A stretch of DNA of 64,000 bases from Roseisalinus antarcticus (GCF_900172355.1 NZ_FWFZ01000001.1:124001-188000), one strand, 5' to 3'. Positions 8,829 to 17,233 are shown, numbered from the stretch's first letter. A program made the numbers and translations. Notes: generated by a model not told the origin, from the letters alone.

Positions 8829-9062
8829 ATGTATAAGACCCCGACCCGTCCCCACGATGCGCGATTCTGGCTCGACCAGATGTTCGGCGCGAGGTCCGCC
8901 CAGACCGGCGGCGTCATTCGCCGCAAGATCGCCTGGGTGGACCGTGAAATCGGACGCGACCGGCTGCTCCAGGAAGTCCAGAACCGCGGCTTCCATTTGC
9001 TGGAGGCCGGAGGCCAGTTCATTATCGTCTGCGCCCCCGGACCAATCCGTATGCTCTGCTAG
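8829..9062 (+). CDS. Small conserved hypothetical protein (77 aa)
   Basis: ATG 8829 opens a 77-residue protein starting MYKTPTRPHDARFWLDQMFG, with a basic middle (RRKIAWVDREIGRDRLLQEV) and a C-terminal strand GGQFIIVCAPGPI ending in a cysteine. Similar short proteins in Rhodobacterales are sometimes labelled phosphoribosylanthranilate isomerase, but this one is far too small and has no barrel motifs, so that name should not be used. No membrane segment or signal is visible. It stands alone between the C1 operon and a convergent M32 peptidase, followed by a pair of palindromes. Confidence 0.65.
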   Translation: MYKTPTRPHDARFWLDQMFGARSAQTGGVIRRKIAWVDREIGRDRLLQEVQNRGFHLLEAGGQFIIVCAPGPIRMLC

Positions 9063-9065
9063 CCC

Positions 9066-9087
9066 CCGAATATTCGCGAATATTCGG
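9066..9087. repeat. 22-bp perfect palindrome (TTCGCGAA core), copy A of a pair
   Basis: A perfect inverted repeat around GAATATTCGCGAATATTC. It lies in the gap between two convergent genes and is followed one base later by a second palindrome with the same core. It resembles the element at 4472-4495. There is no U-tract, so if it terminates transcription it is not a standard intrinsic terminator. Confidence 0.75.
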
Positions 9088-9088
9088 A

Positions 9089-9110
9089 CAGATTATTCGC
9101 GAATAATCTG
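9089..9110. repeat. 22-bp perfect palindrome, copy B, same core as 4472-4495
   Basis: The 22 bp centred on ATTATTCGCGAATAAT match the element at 4472-4495 exactly apart from the outermost base pair of that copy. It ends six bases before the stop codon of the M32 carboxypeptidase gene. A conserved arm sequence in two separate gene gaps suggests a dispersed repeat family, not chance. Confidence 0.75.
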
Positions 9111-9115
9111 GTCGC

Positions 9116-10591
9116 TCACAGATCATAGAGCGCACCGAACTTTTCATCGAGGTAGTCCAGCAGCGGCCCTTCGGACGGCGCCGTCCCGCAGGCTTCGGCG
9201 ATCGTGTCCCGCGGTTCACGCAGGCCGCCGTGACTCTGCAGGGACTGGCGCAACCAATGGGTCGCGGGGCCGGTGTCCCCCCTCGAAAGGGCCGCATCTA
9301 CATCCGGCACCGCCCTGCGCATGGCCGCGGCGAGGCAGCCGGCATAGACATTGCCCAACGTATAGGTCGGAAAGTAGCCGAATAGGCCCAGGGACCAGTG
9401 CACATCCTGCAGCACACCGTTCGACGCCTTGTCGACCGCGTAGCCGAAGTCGGCCAGAAAGCGGGTGTTCCAGGCCTCCTCCAGGTGCTCGACCTCGAAT
9501 TCACGCCCCAGAAGCGCCCGTTCCAGATCCGTGCGGAGCAGGATATGCAGGTTGTATTGCACCTCATCGGATTCGGTGCGGATATAGCCCTTCTGCACAC
9601 GGTTGACCGCCGCGTAGAACGCCTCCGCGTCCGTAAGCCCGATGTCGCCGAAAACACCGCGCATCTCGTCGAAGAGCCATCCGGTGAAGGCGCGGCTCCG
9701 GCCGAGCTGGTTTTCGTAGATCCGGCTCTGGCTTTCGTGCACGCCCATCGAGACGCCGCTGCCCAGCGGGGTCAGCAGGTAGGCCGGGTCGATTCCCTGC
9801 TCGTAGGAGGCGTGCCCGACCTCGTGGATCGTCGAGTAGAGGCAGTTGAACGGATCCTCCGCCGAGGTCCGCGTCGTGATCCGCACATCCAGCCCCGCGC
9901 CGGAGGAGAACGGGTGCACCGCCTTGTCGACCCGCCCGCGCTTCATGTCGTAGCCGAAGACCTGCGCGATCCGCCGCGACAGCTTCATCTGCAGCGCCTC
10001 GTCGAAACTGCCCGAGACGCCCGCCGGCTCGGGTTTGCCCAGCACCGCCTCGCGCAGCGCCACAAGGCGCGGCCGCAACGCGCCGAATAGGTCGTCCAGC
10101 GCGGCCCCGGTCATCCCCGGCTCGTAATCCTGCAGCATGGCGTCGTAGACGTCGCCCTCGGCCGCCAGCGCGGCACCCTCCTCGCGCTTCAGCGCCACGA
10201 CCTCGGCCAGGACCGGCGCGAAGGCCGCGAAGTCGTTCTCGGCCCGGGCCTCGGCCCAGATCCCCTGAGACCTTGATGTCACCCGCGCGATCTCGGCCGA
10301 AAGCCGCGCCGGCACCTTCACCGCCCGCTCGTGGCTGCGGCGAATGTGGCGCACCTGGGCGCGGCCCACGTCGTCGAGCGCGGCCTCGTCGATCGCGGCG
10401 AGCCACTCGCCGACCTCGGGCGCGATGCGGCGGGCATGCAGCACGCCCTCCATCGCCGCCATCTCCTCGGCCCGCTGCGGACCTGCGCCGCGCGGCATCA
10501 TCGTCTCCTGGTCCCAGCCCAGCCGGCCGGCGACCTGGGCCAGCGCCTCGGTTTCGCGTTGATAGCTCATGAGCGCGTCATAGGTGGTCAT
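9116..10591 (-). CDS. M32 family carboxypeptidase (thermostable carboxypeptidase Taq-like)
   Basis: A 491-residue cytosolic zinc metallopeptidase that removes C-terminal residues from peptides. The HEXXH zinc motif is STIHEVGHASYEQG (about residue 260). It is followed by the family motifs GVHESQSRIYEN (third zinc ligand region) and later IRTESDEVQYNLHI. Length and the all-helical character match M32. ATG 10591-10589 overlaps the upstream ctaA stop by 4 bp, giving translational coupling. The frame is open further upstream (to 10909) but only as a shadow of ctaA. Nothing suggests a specialised role; peptide recycling is likely. Confidence 0.93.
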   Translation of the reverse strand: MTTYDALMSYQRETEALAQVAGRLGWDQETMMPRGAGPQRAEEMAAMEGVLHARRIAPEVGEWLAAIDEAALDDVGRAQVRHIRRSHERAVKVPARLSAEIARVTSRSQGIWAEARAENDFAAFAPVLAEVVALKREEGAALAAEGDVYDAMLQDYEPGMTGAALDDLFGALRPRLVALREAVLGKPEPAGVSGSFDEALQMKLSRRIAQVFGYDMKRGRVDKAVHPFSSGAGLDVRITTRTSAEDPFNCLYSTIHEVGHASYEQGIDPAYLLTPLGSGVSMGVHESQSRIYENQLGRSRAFTGWLFDEMRGVFGDIGLTDAEAFYAAVNRVQKGYIRTESDEVQYNLHILLRTDLERALLGREFEVEHLEEAWNTRFLADFGYAVDKASNGVLQDVHWSLGLFGYFPTYTLGNVYAGCLAAAMRRAVPDVDAALSRGDTGPATHWLRQSLQSHGGLREPRDTIAEACGTAPSEGPLLDYLDEKFGALYDL

Positions 10592-11736
10592 CGGGAGGCC
10601 CCTCTTACCGATTGCAGCCGTGGATAGCGCGCCAGGAAGCGGCCGCGCAGGATCAGCACCCAGAGCGCTACGGCGCCGATCTGGTGCAGGATGGCGACCT
10701 GCCAGGGCGCCGAGTAGAGCACCGTGACGATACCCAGGGCGATCTGCAGGGCCAGCATCGCCAGCATCGCGTTGAAGGCCAGCCGGGTCGCCGCGTTGGG
10801 CGAGCGTCTGGTGCGCAGCCAGACCACGATCCCCAGCACGGCCAGAACATAGCCGCTCATCCTGTGGATGAATTGCACCAGCCCCGCATCCTCGAAGAAA
10901 TTGCGCCACAGCGGCTCCAGCTGGAACGGATCGGGCGGCAGAAAGCCGCTGCCCATCAGCGGCCAGGTCGGAAAGGCGCGGCCCGCGTCGATGCCGGCCA
11001 CCAGCGCACCCAGCAGGATCTGCAGGAACGCCAGGTGCATCAGCCCGGTCGCCCCCGCGAAAAGCCGCGCTTCGCCCCCGCGCCGAGCCTGCAGCAGATC
11101 GGATTCGCGCCGGCCGAGCCGGAAGGTGAACCAGGCGATCAACCCCAGGATGGCGAACGCCAATCCGAGGTGCGTGGCCAGCCGGTAGGACGCCACGTCA
11201 AGCATCCCGTCCCGCAGCCCCGAGGAGACCATCCACCAGCCGATGGCGCCCTGCAGCCCGCCGAGCGCGCCCAGCAGCAGCAGCCGCCCGGTCCAGCCGC
11301 GTGGCATCTTGCGCGTCACCAGAAAGCCGGCGAACCCCAGCGCCCAGACCAGTCCGATCACCCGACCGAATTGACGGTGGCCCCATTCCCACCAATAGAT
11401 CGACTTGAACTCGGCCAGGGTCATGCCCGCGTTCTGTTCGATATATTCGGGGATTTCCTGATACTTGGCGAATTCCGCCTGCCAGTCGGCCTCGGTCAGG
11501 GGCGGCACAGCGCCCGTCACCGGTGCCCATTCGGTGATCGAGAGCCCCGAATCCGTCAGCCGCGTCATGCCCCCCACGGCGATCATCACCGCGACCAGAA
11601 CGAAGAGGACGATCAGCCACAACCGCACCGCGCCCCGGGCGCCCTGCCCGGCCTTGTCGATGCTGCCCGTCGCGGCGGCCTTCTGGCGCTCGCCGGTCTG
11701 GACCTCTTCGAAGATTGCCCGTGGAGTCTTGGCCAT
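10588..11736 (-). CDS. ctaA: Heme A synthase (Cox15/CtaA)
   Basis: A 382-residue inner-membrane protein with about eight hydrophobic helices. It oxidises the C8 methyl of heme O to make heme A for aa3-type cytochrome oxidase. It has the type 2 CtaA signatures VAVMIAVGGMTRLTDSGLSI in helix 1 and the conserved histidines in WEWGHRQFGRVIGL, LATHLGLAF, QFIHRMSGYVLA and ILHQIGAVALW, which bind heme. The N-terminal 40 residues are a hydrophilic cytoplasmic extension. It implies the organism uses a heme-A oxidase. It is coupled to the downstream M32 peptidase by a 4-bp overlap; cox genes are not adjacent. Confidence 0.95.
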   Translation of the reverse strand: MAKTPRAIFEEVQTGERQKAAATGSIDKAGQGARGAVRLWLIVLFVLVAVMIAVGGMTRLTDSGLSITEWAPVTGAVPPLTEADWQAEFAKYQEIPEYIEQNAGMTLAEFKSIYWWEWGHRQFGRVIGLVWALGFAGFLVTRKMPRGWTGRLLLLGALGGLQGAIGWWMVSSGLRDGMLDVASYRLATHLGLAFAILGLIAWFTFRLGRRESDLLQARRGGEARLFAGATGLMHLAFLQILLGALVAGIDAGRAFPTWPLMGSGFLPPDPFQLEPLWRNFFEDAGLVQFIHRMSGYVLAVLGIVVWLRTRRSPNAATRLAFNAMLAMLALQIALGIVTVLYSAPWQVAILHQIGAVALWVLILRGRFLARYPRLQSVRGASR

Positions 11737-11810
11737 GCGATGATCCTTCTCGTCTTGCCGCGCAAGCTATGCCGAGCCTCGCCCGGCGGCAAGGCGGGGT
11801 CCGGCGCGAC

Positions 11811-12554
11811 CTAACCGCGCTCTTTCCAGCGCACCATCTGGCGCATGATCCCGTGCAGCATCTGCACCTCGGCGCGGGTCAGGGCCTGCCGCGCCCAGAG
11901 GTTGCGCAGGTTCAGCCGCATCCCTTCGGCCTTGTGGTCGGGATAGAAGAACCCGGCCTCCTCCAGCCGCTGCTCGTAATGGTCGCCGAGCCGCTCGATC
12001 TCGACCCGGTCGGCGAGCTCCGTGCGCTGCCCCTCCAGCCGGACAGGCGCCGTCTCGGTGGTGGCCCGGCGCCACTCATAGCCCATCAGCAGGACGCATT
12101 GCGCGAGGTTGAGCGAGGGGAACTCCGGGTTCACCGGCACCGACACGATGGTCGAGGCGAGCGCCACGTCGGCGTTTTCCATCCCGGCCCGTTCGGGGCC
12201 GAACATCACCGCCACCCGCTCGCCCACGGCCGCACGGCGGGCGGCGTCGCGCATCGCGGCCTCGGGGGTCATCACCGGCTTGGTCAGCTCGCGCGGGCGG
12301 GCGGTGGTGGCATAGACATGGGTGCAATCGGCGATCGCCGCGCCGACGCCGTCGAAGGCTTGCGCCGCGTCCAGCAGCCGGCCCGCCCCGCTGGCCATGG
12401 CGATCGCGGACGGATTCGGCCAGCCGTCGCGCGGCGCGACCAGCCGCATCCGGTCCAGGCCAAAATTCCACATGGCCCGCGCCGCCGCGCCGATGTTCTC
12501 GCCCATCTGCGGGCGGATCAGCACGAAGGCCGGCGGGATGATGTCAGCAGTCAT
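11811..12554 (-). CDS. tRNA/rRNA methyltransferase, SpoU/TrmJ type
   Basis: A 247-residue SPOUT-class (knotted) methyltransferase. The N-terminus PPAFVLIRPQMGENIGAAARAMWNFGL carries the SpoU motif 1 asparagine and arginine. The motif 2 region RVAVMFGPERAGMENADVALAS and motif 3 VPVNPEFPSLNLAQCVLLMGYE complete the cofactor knot. This arrangement matches TrmJ, which 2'-O-methylates position 32 of tRNAs. The C-terminal helix bundle is also TrmJ-like. A single gene divergent from the TfoX-like gene. TrmJ is likely, but another SpoU specificity cannot be ruled out by sequence alone. Confidence 0.88.
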   Translation of the reverse strand: MTADIIPPAFVLIRPQMGENIGAAARAMWNFGLDRMRLVAPRDGWPNPSAIAMASGAGRLLDAAQAFDGVGAAIADCTHVYATTARPRELTKPVMTPEAAMRDAARRAAVGERVAVMFGPERAGMENADVALASTIVSVPVNPEFPSLNLAQCVLLMGYEWRRATTETAPVRLEGQRTELADRVEIERLGDHYEQRLEEAGFFYPDHKAEGMRLNLRNLWARQALTRAEVQMLHGIMRQMVRWKERG

Positions 12555-12626
12555 GGCGCACGCCTCTTACGAACAAGCCGCGGCGTGATACGCTGCCCGC
12601 ATCCGGGGCACAAGGAGACAGCCGCG

Positions 12627-12956
12627 ATGGCATATGACGAGGGGCTGGCCGAATTGCTGCGCAGCGACCTGTCTGAGCTCGGCGATGTCGCGGAAAAGAA
12701 GATGTTCGGCGGGCTGTGCTTCATGGTGGGCGGCCACATGACCTGCCTGGCCAGCGCCGACCACGGCATGGTGCGCGTGGGCAAACAGGCCGAGGCGGCC
12801 GCGCTGGAGATCGCCGGCGTCAGCCCGATGCAGCGCACCGGGCGCCGGATGCCCGGCTTTGTCGAGGTCACGCCCGAGGCGCTGGCCGACGACCGGATCC
12901 GCGCCGATCTTCTGGCCATGGCGCTGGCCTTCGTGCGAAGCCTTCCGCCGAAGTAG
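12627..12956 (+). CDS. TfoX N-terminal domain protein
   Basis: A 109-residue protein consisting of one TfoX-N domain, marked by VAEKKMFGGLCFMVGGHMTCLAS and the C-terminal segment GRRMPGFVEVTPEALADD. In gammaproteobacteria full TfoX/Sxy promotes competence; the short alphaproteobacterial form is common and its role is not known, so no competence function is claimed. ATG 12627 is preceded by AAGGAGA. It is divergent from the TrmJ-like gene and followed 50 bp later by the ThiE-like gene. Confidence 0.85.
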   Translation: MAYDEGLAELLRSDLSELGDVAEKKMFGGLCFMVGGHMTCLASADHGMVRVGKQAEAAALEIAGVSPMQRTGRRMPGFVEVTPEALADDRIRADLLAMALAFVRSLPPK

Positions 12957-13006
12957 CCAAGCCCGGATTTCCCTGCTAGGTCGGCGCGAAACGACGGATA
13001 CGCCCG

Positions 13007-13636
13007 ATGACAGATGCCGACGCCCCAGAGCAGCCCCAGATCTACCTGATCTCCCCGCCCGAGTTCGAATTGTCGAGCTTTCCCGACAGGCTTGCCGCCT
13101 GCCTCGATGCCACGCCGGTGGCCTGCGTGCGCCTGGCGCTGGCCAGCCACGACGAGGACCGCATCGCCCGCGCAGCCGATGCCCTGCGCGAGGTGACCCA
13201 TGCCCGGGACGTGGCGCTGGTGATCCAGTCCCATGCCCTGCTGGCCGAGCGTCTGGGCCTCGACGGCGTGCACCTGATGGACAGTTCCCGCTCGGTGCGC
13301 AGCATGCGCAAGGCCCTGGGCGACGATGCCATCGTGGGGACCTTCTGCGGCAATTCGCGCCACGCCGGGATGACCGCCGGCGAGGCGGGCGCCGATTACA
13401 TCAGCTTCGGCCCGGCCGGGCTGACCGCCCTGGGCGACGGCAGCCGGGCGGAGCCGGAGCTCTTCCAGTGGTGGTCCGAGATGATCGAGGTGCCCTGCGT
13501 CGCCGAAGGTGCGCTTGACGAGGCCACGATCCGGGCGCTGGCCCCCTATACCGATTTCTTCGGCATCGCCGACGAGATCTGGTCGACCGAGGATCCCGCC
13601 GCCGCCTTGCGCCATCTCGCCGGCCTCTTCGCCTGA
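13007..13636 (+). CDS. Thiamine phosphate synthase-like protein (ThiE/TenI family)
   Basis: A 209-residue TIM-barrel protein. ThiE joins a hydroxymethylpyrimidine diphosphate to a thiazole phosphate. The barrel shows LISPPEFELSSF near the start, VALVIQSHALLAERLGLDGVHL, VGTFCGNSRHAGMTAGEAGADYISFGP, and a C-terminal VAEGALDEATI phosphate loop. It lacks the fully conserved ThiE lysine/arginine signatures, so it is a divergent paralogue as in many Rhodobacterales, and may be TenI-like with a different role. No other thiamine genes are nearby. It is convergent with hisI. Confidence 0.8.
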   Translation: MTDADAPEQPQIYLISPPEFELSSFPDRLAACLDATPVACVRLALASHDEDRIARAADALREVTHARDVALVIQSHALLAERLGLDGVHLMDSSRSVRSMRKALGDDAIVGTFCGNSRHAGMTAGEAGADYISFGPAGLTALGDGSRAEPELFQWWSEMIEVPCVAEGALDEATIRALAPYTDFFGIADEIWSTEDPAAALRHLAGLFA

Positions 13637-13680
13637 CGCCCGAGCCTGTCGCGTCCGGGGCCCCGGCCCCTGCGCTCACG

Positions 13681-14037
13681 TCACATGGGGCCCGCGATCT
13701 CCACCTCTTCGCCGTCGCGCAGGGCGGTGTAGAAGCAATTGCGCCGCCCGGTGTGGCAGGCCGCCCCGGTCTGGCGCACCTGCAGCAACAGGCAGTCACG
13801 GTCGCAATCGACCCGCATCTCTACCAGCGTCTGCACGTGGCCCGAGGTGTCGCCCTTGCGCCAGAACGCCTGCCGGGAGCGCGACCAATAGACCACGCGG
13901 CCTTCTTGCAGGGTCCGCGCCACGGCCTCGGCGTTCATCCAGGCCATCATCAGCACTTCGCCGGTCTCCGCCTCCTGCGCGATGGCCGGAATCAGCCCCT
14001 GGTCGTTGAAGACGAGGCTTTCGGGATCGAAGGGCAT
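13681..14037 (-). CDS. hisI: Phosphoribosyl-AMP cyclohydrolase
   Basis: A 118-residue monofunctional HisI, the third step of histidine biosynthesis (opens the adenine ring of PR-AMP). Visible motifs are [14 protein letters not shown], the WRKGDTSGH loop, the metal-binding [11 protein letters not shown] and the zinc cysteine segment [13 protein letters not shown]. All catalytic cysteines are present. There is no HisE domain, as expected in alphaproteobacteria. It stands alone, divergent from the NifU-like gene. Its presence shows that histidine is made as well as degraded (hut locus near 50 kb). Confidence 0.95.
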   Translation of the reverse strand: MPFDPESLVFNDQGLIPAIAQEAETGEVLMMAWMNAEAVARTLQEGRVVYWSRSRQAFWRKGDTSGHVQTLVEMRVDCDRDCLLLQVRQTGAACHTGRRNCFYTALRDGEEVEIAGPM

Positions 14038-14106
14038 GTCGGGTTATCCTTTGCTTGGCCGCCGAAGGCGCCTATCTAAGATACCGACACGATCCAAGGC
14101 AATGCC

Positions 14107-14550
14107 ATGTCCACTGACTCCGACCTGATAAACCTATACTCCAAGCGCATCCTGGCGCTGGCGGCCGACATGCCGCACACGGCCCGGCTCGACACTCCGA
14201 CCGCCACCGCGCGCAAGCGCTCGCCTCTTTGCGGCTCGACCGTGACGGTCGATATCGTGGTCGAGGACGGCCGGATCACCGACTATGGCCAGGACGTGAA
14301 GGCCTGTGCGCTGGGACAGGCCTCGGCCGCGGTGATCGGCGCGGCGGTGATCGGGCTGACCGAGGCCGAGATCCGGCGCGGCCGTGAGGAGCTGCTGGCC
14401 ATGCTCAAGGACGGCGGCCCGCCCCCCTCGGCACCGTTCGACGGGCTGGAGGTGCTGGAACCCGCCCGCGACTACAAGAACCGCCATGCCTCGATCATGC
14501 TGACCTTCGACGCCCTGATCGACGCCTTCGCAACCGCCAAGGTCAACTGA
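14107..14550 (+). CDS. NifU/IscU-like iron-sulfur scaffold protein, third cysteine missing
   Basis: A 147-residue protein of the NifU N-terminal/IscU fold, on which Fe-S clusters are assembled in the cytosol. Two of the three IscU cluster cysteines are present, in SPLCGSTVTVDI and KACALGQAS. The third position, within NRHASIMLTFDAL where IscU has HCSIL, is alanine, though the neighbouring histidine is kept. This variant is known from alphaproteobacterial genomes as a separate paralogue, so its role may be carrier or regulatory and not classic scaffolding. It is divergent from hisI, and 70 bp separates the starts. Family call is good, function less certain. Confidence 0.82.
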   Translation: MSTDSDLINLYSKRILALAADMPHTARLDTPTATARKRSPLCGSTVTVDIVVEDGRITDYGQDVKACALGQASAAVIGAAVIGLTEAEIRRGREELLAMLKDGGPPPSAPFDGLEVLEPARDYKNRHASIMLTFDALIDAFATAKVN

Positions 14551-14673
14551 GGCCCCCCCGCCGAGAACGGGGCAGCCCGGTCCGCACCCGACCAGGCCCC
14601 CGTGGCCCGACAAAGTGGTGGCGCACCCGGCCCGCGCACCCCGCCAAGGCCCTGCCCGGCCCGGAGCAACCCA

Positions 14674-14688
14674 TTAGGCCGAGCCTAA
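14674..14688. promoter_or_regulatory. LysR-type box TTAG-N7-CTAA upstream of the monooxygenase operon
   Basis: TTAGGCCGAGCCTAA is an inverted repeat (perfect over 14673-14689 as ATTAGGC-CGA-GCCTAAT) located 109 bp before the flavoprotein start. A 12-of-15 match lies at 19815-19829 ahead of the amine dehydrogenase gene, and a LysR regulator gene lies between the two operons. The spacing fits the LysR T-N11-A rule. Apart from this site, the 247-bp gap 14551-14797 shows nothing recognisable. Confidence 0.5.
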
Positions 14689-14797
14689 TCCATGATCAGG
14701 AAGTCTGTTCTTTCCTCCGAAGCCGACGGCGGTCAAGTCTGCCCCCGATGCCATCGGGCCGCAGGGGCGGTCCCGCGACAGGAGGGCCATACCGGAC

Positions 14798-16069
14798 ATG
14801 ACAGCGGAACAGACCGACGTGCTGGTCGTCGGCGCCGGACAGGCCGGCGTCGCCATGAGCGAACACCTCACCGCCGAGGGCATCGACCATATCGTGCTGG
14901 AACGGCACCGGATCGCGGAGCGCTGGCGCTCGGAGCGCTGGGATTCGCTGGTCGCCAACGGCCCCGCCTGGCACGACCGCTTTCCCGGCATGGAGTTTCC
15001 CGGCGCGGATCCCGAGGATTTCGTGGCCAAGGATCAGGTCGCGGATTACTTCGCAGCCTATGCCGAGGCGTTCCGCGCCCCGATCCGCTGCGGCGTCAAC
15101 GTCAAGAAGGTGACGCCGGTCGAGGGCCGGCCCGGCTTTGTGGTCGAGACCTCCGAGGGCCGGATCTCGGCACGCTCGGTCGTCGCGGCCACGGGGCCCT
15201 TCCAGACCCCGGTCATCCCGCGGCTGGTCCCCGGGACGACGGGCCTCGCACAGATGCATTCCTCCGCCTACCGGGCGCCGGAGAAGCTGACCGAGGGCGC
15301 CGTGCTGGTGGTCGGCGCGGGCTCGTCCGGGGTGCAGATCGCCGACGAGCTGCTGGCGGCGGGGCGCGCGGTCTACCTGTCGGTCGGACCGCACGACCGC
15401 CCGCCCCGCCGCTATCGCGGGCGCGATTTCGTCTGGTGGCTGGGCGTGCTGAACAAGTGGGATGCCGAGGCCGCACCGGGGGCCGAGCACACCACCATCG
15501 CGGTCAGCGGCGCCCATGGCGGCGAGACGATCGACTTCCGCCGGCTGGCCCATCGCGGCCTGACCCTGCTGGGCCGCACCGAGGCCTGCGAGGACGGCCG
15601 CCTGCGCCTTGCCCCCGATCTGCAGACCAACATCCGCAACGGTGACGCCTACCTTCTGCGGCTGCTGGCCGAGGCCGATGCCTTTGTCGCGCGCAACGGA
15701 CTGGATCTGCCCGAAGATCCCGCGGCGCGGCAGTTGCTGCCAGATCCGGCCTGCATGACCGACCCGATCCTGTCGCTGGACCTCGCCGCGGCCGGGATCA
15801 CCACGATCATCTGGGCCACCGGTTTTTCCGCCGATTACAGCTGGCTGCCCCCCGGCGCCCGGGATGCCGAGGGACGCCCCGTCCACCATCGCGGCGTCTC
15901 GGCCGAACCGGGGATCTATTTCCTCGGGTTGCCCTGGCAGACACGGCGCGGCTCCTCTTTCATCTGGGGGGTCTGGTATGACGCAAGATACGTGGCGGAC
16001 CATATCGCCAAGCAACACGCCTACCTGAGCTATTCAGCCCCGCCGGTCGCCCGCGCCACGGTCGCCTAG
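14798..16069 (+). CDS. FAD/NAD(P)-dependent flavoprotein monooxygenase (CzcO-like)
   Basis: A 423-residue two-dinucleotide-fold flavoenzyme. The FAD site is VLVVGAGQAGVAMSEHL at the N-terminus. The NADP site is VLVVGAGSSGVQIADELL near residue 170, and an FMO-like QMHSSAYRAPE lies just before it. The C-terminal TTIIWATGFSADYSWL is the ATG motif of this class. Such enzymes oxidise amines, sulfides or ketones, and the neighbours (RidA, DUF1028, aldehyde dehydrogenase, then an amine dehydrogenase and polyamine-type importer) favour an amine substrate. It begins a four-gene operon preceded by a LysR-type box. The substrate is not known. Confidence 0.82.
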   Translation: MTAEQTDVLVVGAGQAGVAMSEHLTAEGIDHIVLERHRIAERWRSERWDSLVANGPAWHDRFPGMEFPGADPEDFVAKDQVADYFAAYAEAFRAPIRCGVNVKKVTPVEGRPGFVVETSEGRISARSVVAATGPFQTPVIPRLVPGTTGLAQMHSSAYRAPEKLTEGAVLVVGAGSSGVQIADELLAAGRAVYLSVGPHDRPPRRYRGRDFVWWLGVLNKWDAEAAPGAEHTTIAVSGAHGGETIDFRRLAHRGLTLLGRTEACEDGRLRLAPDLQTNIRNGDAYLLRLLAEADAFVARNGLDLPEDPAARQLLPDPACMTDPILSLDLAAAGITTIIWATGFSADYSWLPPGARDAEGRPVHHRGVSAEPGIYFLGLPWQTRRGSSFIWGVWYDARYVADHIAKQHAYLSYSAPPVARATVA

Positions 16070-16137
16070 GCGCGGGGCCCCGCCCCGACACCGCCCGCAA
16101 TCCCGACGCCGCCGCGTCACACCCGGAGAGCCCCAGC

Positions 16138-16554
16138 ATGGCCCATACCCGCATCCGCAAGTTCAACACCGCCGACACCTACCCCGAACAGAAGCTGGAC
16201 AACGATCTGTGCCAGGCCGTAGTGACCCATGGCGGCAAGACGGTCTGGATGCGCGGCCAGTGCCCGCAGGATCTGGACACCGCGCGAAACATCGACAGCC
16301 ACGACCCCGTCGAGCAGACCCACAAGGTCATGCAGAACATCGTCCAGCTGATCGAAGAGGCCGGCGGCTCGATCGAGCACCTGGTCAAGGTCGTGGTCTA
16401 CATCACCGACGTGCGCCACCGCGAGGCGGTCTACCGGACCATGGGAAGCTACATCAAGGGCGTGCACCCGGTCTCGACCGGGCTGGTGGTGCAGGCGCTG
16501 GCACGGCCCGACTGGCTGGTCGAGATCGACGCCACCGCCGTCATTCCGGAGTGA
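16138..16554 (+). CDS. RidA family protein (YjgF/YER057c/UK114)
   Basis: A 138-residue RidA-superfamily trimeric protein. RidA members deaminate reactive enamine/imine intermediates or act on related unstable amines. Family features are the central MRGQCPQDLDTARNI, the helix VMQNIVQLIEEAGGSIEHLVKVVVYITD, and the end VQALARPDWLVEIDATAVIPE. It departs from the archetypal RidA C-terminus (the catalytic arginine is in ALARPDWL), indicating a catabolic subgroup paralogue. ATG follows GGAGAGCC, and the stop lies 4 bases before the DUF1028 gene. The operon context suggests it clears an imine made by the flavoprotein or dehydrogenase. Confidence 0.9.
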   Translation: MAHTRIRKFNTADTYPEQKLDNDLCQAVVTHGGKTVWMRGQCPQDLDTARNIDSHDPVEQTHKVMQNIVQLIEEAGGSIEHLVKVVVYITDVRHREAVYRTMGSYIKGVHPVSTGLVVQALARPDWLVEIDATAVIPE

Positions 16555-16558
16555 GCCG

Positions 16559-17233
16559 ATGACCTTTTCCCTCGTCGCCCGTTGCGCGGACACCGGCATG
16601 TTCGGGGTCGCGATCTCCTCGTCCTCGCCGGCCGTGGCGGCGCGCTGTGCCTATGCCCGGGCGGGCGTGGGCGCGGTCGCGAGCCAGAACATCACCGACC
16701 CGACGCTGGGCCCGCTCGCGCTCGACCTCATGGCGCAGGGCCTCTCCGCGCCCGAGGCGATGGCCGAGGTCCAGGCGCGGGCGGCGTTCATCGAGTATCG
16801 TCAGGTGCTGGCCGTCGACGCCATGGGCCGGACGGCGATCCATTCCGGGCCGAAGGCCCTGGGGATCTGGACCCAGGCGCAGGCCGACAACGTGGCCTCG
16901 GGTGGCAACCTGCTGGCCAACGACAGCGTCCCGCAGGCCATCGTCGACGGCTTTCTCGGTGCGACCGGGCATATCGGAGACCGGCTGATCGCCGCGATGC
17001 GGGAGGGCCTTGCGGCGGGGGGCGAGGCCGGGCCGGTCCATTCCGCCGGCATGATGATTGTCGACAAGGTCAGCTGGCCCGTGGCCGACCTGCGTTGCGA
17101 CTGGACCGAGGCCTGCCCGATCGAGGCCATCGCCACCGCGTGGGAGGTCTACAAGCCGCAGCTGGCGGCCTATGTGCAACGCGCCCTCGACCCGCGAGAG
17201 GCCCCGTCCTACGGCGTGCCGGGCGACGAATAA
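16559..17233 (+). CDS. DUF1028 protein (Ntn-hydrolase fold)
   Basis: A 224-residue protein beginning MTFSLVARCADTGMFGVAIS, the hallmark of DUF1028, which has an N-terminal-nucleophile hydrolase-like fold. The core includes GAVASQNITDP and the HSAGMMIVDKVSWPVADLRCDW segment. Members often lie next to RidA and peptidase or deacylase genes in amine or peptide breakdown clusters, as here, but no reaction is established. ATG 16559 is four bases after the RidA stop; the aldehyde dehydrogenase follows 12 bases after its TAA stop. An amidase-like step is a guess only. Confidence 0.88.
   Translation: MTFSLVARCADTGMFGVAISSSSPAVAARCAYARAGVGAVASQNITDPTLGPLALDLMAQGLSAPEAMAEVQARAAFIEYRQVLAVDAMGRTAIHSGPKALGIWTQAQADNVASGGNLLANDSVPQAIVDGFLGATGHIGDRLIAAMREGLAAGGEAGPVHSAGMMIVDKVSWPVADLRCDWTEACPIEAIATAWEVYKPQLAAYVQRALDPREAPSYGVPGDE

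Noticed and set aside
8829-9062. Phosphoribosylanthranilate isomerase label for the 77-residue protein
   Set aside because: Far too short and without any TIM-barrel motif; the name is probably a propagated misannotation.
13655-13666. CCGGGGCCCCGG palindrome between the ThiE-like gene and hisI as a terminator
   Set aside because: There is no loop or U-tract; in a GC-rich gap such dyads occur by chance.
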